Assembly: GCA_036346375.1 (NCBI GenBank)
Contig: CM070501.1
Coordinates: forward strand, 56,275,326-56,339,325
Reading direction: 5' to 3'
DNA: 64,000 nt
DNA from: Guadua angustifolia
Lineage: Eukaryota; Streptophyta; Magnoliopsida; Poales; Poaceae
In this document: in pieces, positions 61,972 to 64,000 of the stretch
How the letters are laid out: the number at the start of each line of letters is the position of its first letter
How positions within the stretch are numbered: the stretch's first letter is position 1
Notes under the pieces: generated by a model
Databases searched by the model: none
Seen by the model: only the letters and a program-made list of their open reading frames with translations
What the model was told of the DNA's origin: nothing
Translations under genes and position numbers: made by a program

Positions 61972-62031
61972 TCCCAGCACAACACGTCTCTATGGGTATG
62001 TATAAATAATTAAATACCCTGACCGTATCTA

Positions 62032-62280
62032 GCCGTTTGTAGAATCTCGATTCGATTCTCGTTAAGTGATTCTCGAGAAGTGATTCGTCACGAAAGTGAT
62101 TCTCAACTAATCTATAGGATAAACTCTATGAGAACCGACTTTTGTTGAGTGAATCAGAGAAGTTTTTTCACCCTAGCTCCTACATTTCGAGAATCACTTC
62201 ACGAATCACCCAGAGCGATTCTCGAAACTGCTAGCAGAACTTCACGATTCATCCAGGTTCGAGAGAGCTCGCCAAACAGC
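62032..62280. mobile_element. MITE between two divergent genes
   Basis: A 249-bp element with ends gccgtttgtagaatctcg and cgagctctctcg/ccaaacagc as imperfect inverted repeats, flanked by CTA on each side (62029-62031 and 62281-62283). Rich in gattctcg and agtgatt motifs on both strands. The 3-bp target and GTTTGG-like terminus suggest a PIF/Harbinger-type MITE. It occupies most of the short intergenic space between the minus gene (ATG 61686) and the + gene leader (about 62340). Confidence 0.55.
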
Positions 62281-62339
62281 CTAATACACCACGAAAATTC
62301 GCACGAGTACTTCGCTAAGCGCGAGGAGCGGAGGCGGGG

Positions 62340-62632
62340 CGGCAAGCGAAGCCACCAGTGTTCAAAATTTCCCCCCAAAAAAATAGGGTATCGCCGTCTC
62401 GCCGCCTCCTTACCCCGCGCTCCCCTCCTCCCTCGCCGCGCGTCGCGCCCACGGCGCGAAGCTTCTCGAGCCTGAGCCTCCGGGGACGGATCGCTTTCCG
62501 CAGCCCTCGTCTCCCGCGCTCGCCTCCGTCTCCTCTCCGGAGCCCGACGCCCCGCCCGGGGTTTCGTCGCCGGAGCTAGGGTTTCGCCTTCTCGGGCGAC
62601 GGGGACGACATGATATAGGGTTTCGATCTCAG
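62340..62632 (+). other. Probable 5' UTR exon of the right-edge gene
   Basis: A GC- and CT-rich leader with ctagggtttcg motifs, ending gatctcag before gtatgcc. It is joined to the acceptor ctgcag at 63431-63436. The transcription start was not mapped. The ORF at 62149-62475 is not thought to be coding. Confidence 0.45.
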
Positions 62633-63510
62633 GTATGCCTCCTCCGGTCGCTCGGGTCGCTGCGTGTAGGTGGCTAGCTGGTTCGTGCGGTGCAAGGCCT
62701 GCTTAGGTTCGTGTGGATTGGGGGTTCTGAGATGTTGGGGTGGAGTAGAATTTGTGGATTATTTTAGGGTTTGGCTCATGAATTCGCGCTTTGATTTGCA
62801 GAAGGGATTAGTTTTTCTCGTTCACGGTTCTTTTCCCTAGTATTTGTTTCTCATAAACCATAATTGTAATCCATTCCAGCGTGAACGAATTCGTTGGGAA
62901 AAACAGTCCTTGTGGGGTATATGCAATGAAATATGAATTCCATTGCGCAAGTTTTGGTGCCTGATAGTGAGATTGTTGGCGATCACAATTTTTAGGATTA
63001 ATTGCTTGCTTTATCGTGAATAAAGTTCTGAACTTGTGTTGAAATGGTGTCGTCGAATTGTTTTGTTCTCTAAACTGATAAAAATCTTATGTTAGAAAAA
63101 AGTTATGGTTCCGTTTGGTTTAAACTTTAAATAGATAAATCGGTAAATTTTTCGCTGTGAATTGTGAGTTTTGCACTCATCCATTATGTTGATGATGGAA
63201 CGCAATGGATTGGATTTTTTTTGTTAAATAAGATAAAATGAGACTTCCTATCATTTGGATTTTAGTTTGATGTGTTAGTTGTATGTTTTCTCATTTGAGT
63301 CATATTATGCATCATTCTTAGTGAAAAACTTTGAGAGCAGAGGGTGCAGTTAGGCCCTTTCTCAAACGGAAATAAAAGTAGTATTAGAAACTACAAGTAA
63401 ATTCTGCTAACCAATTGCTCAATTTATTACCTGCAGGAAAAGGTTTCAAGTTTTTCAGGAGGAGAACGGTATCGAACCAGATAGCTACTGCTGCTGAATA
63501 GTAGATAACC

Positions 63511-64000
63511 ATGAAAGCTCCTCAGCAGCGCTGTAAACCAACTGATGCAGGAGCCAAGACCAAGCTTGGTTGTAATAAGATGCAAAGCCTGAAACCTGGC
63601 AAATATACAAACAAATCGTCAGGTGATGTGCTGGTAACCTATTCCTAGTTTACTATGCTCTATTGCATACCTGTTGATCTTCAAGTCAAGCAATATCAAC
63701 AGTTGAAGTAGGAAAATATGTTCTTGTTGGTTGCTAAAATTGAACTGAAACAATTGCATGGCCCTGTTAGGTGATTGATCATATGTTTATGAGTAACATT
63801 AACCTCAAACAAGAGTATTACTTTTCAGGCAATGTTGGAGCAAGATGCAGAAGAGGAGCTGGTTCCTCACCTGGTCAGTCGTATTCTGAAGATCATATTG
63901 CATTGAAGGGTTGTAGCTTCATGGAAGCAACATTTAGCAATTCTGAGAACTTATCTGCTAGACCACCAAATTATTCTGGAAAGATTAAGCTTCAACTTTT
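63511..64000 (+). CDS. Right-edge gene, N-terminal part only (possible TSL-kinase-interacting protein)
   Basis: ATG at 63511, preceded by in-frame stops in the same exon (from 63437). The first coding exon ends at 63622 (gtcag before gtgatg) and the next begins at 63829 (ttttcag), running open to the window edge. This join keeps one frame: MKAPQQRCKPTDAGAKTKLG then, across the junction, SSGNVGARCRRGAGSSPGQS and on to ARPPNYSGKIKLQL. The alternative donor at 63631 would lead to an early stop and is rejected. The KIKLQLF-like end recalls SANT-domain proteins annotated as TSL-kinase-interacting protein 1, but that is from memory and weak. The rest of the gene lies outside the window. Confidence 0.6.

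Noticed and set aside
62149..62579. ORFs in the leader of the right-edge gene
   Set aside because: They overlap a MITE and a GC-rich UTR, and do not join in frame to the coding exon at 63511, which has its own ATG after in-frame stops.

Overview
The window is nuclear DNA from a grass (Poaceae). Genes have plant GT-AG introns, and the GC-rich coding exons sit in an AT-rich, transposon-dense background. Two genes are recognised with confidence, both on the + strand: a group IIc WRKY factor of the WRKY12/13 clade (12528-21389) and the circadian/flowering gene GIGANTEA (46982-56307, with 5' leader exons from about 43.8 kb). To my knowledge rice chromosome 1 carries GI (Os01g0182600) next to OsWRKY102 (Os01g0182700), so this looks like the orthologous segment, stretched by transposon insertion. 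I cannot name the species.

Layout: 1-12.3 kb is intergenic, with MITEs, a hAT-type element, a fold-back Mutator-type element, a SINE-like tRNA head and degenerate AT-rich tandem repeats. 12.5-21.8 kb is the WRKY gene, whose second intron is 8 kb long and full of repeats and fold-back elements. 22-32.7 kb is intergenic, with a dead MuDR transposase, a 1.05-kb non-autonomous hAT element and several tandem arrays. 32695-41424 is a complete-ended but internally deleted Ty3/gypsy element on the minus strand (LTRs, TSD TATAC, gag remnants, only the first part of RT, and an antisense accessory ORF). 43.8-56.3 kb is GIGANTEA; its ninth coding intron holds a young gag-only Copia-type element (51067-53135, TSD GTGAA). 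57.7-61.7 kb is a minus-strand gene for a conserved uncharacterised plant protein, with a tandem duplication that doubles its second exon. From about 62.3 kb to the end is a divergent + strand gene whose ATG is at 63511 and which runs off the window.

Points of interest: the GIGANTEA reading frame is complete over 14 exons except for one missing base in a C run in coding exon 1; one GI intron is GC-AG; the minus-strand gene has an in-phase duplicated exon; and the gypsy LTRs contain arrays of CACGTGG-bearing GC-rich repeats. I found no bacterial-type system, CRISPR array or rRNA gene. Nothing here is clearly a new biological system; the most novel content is structural (exon duplication, gag-only element, fold-back elements).
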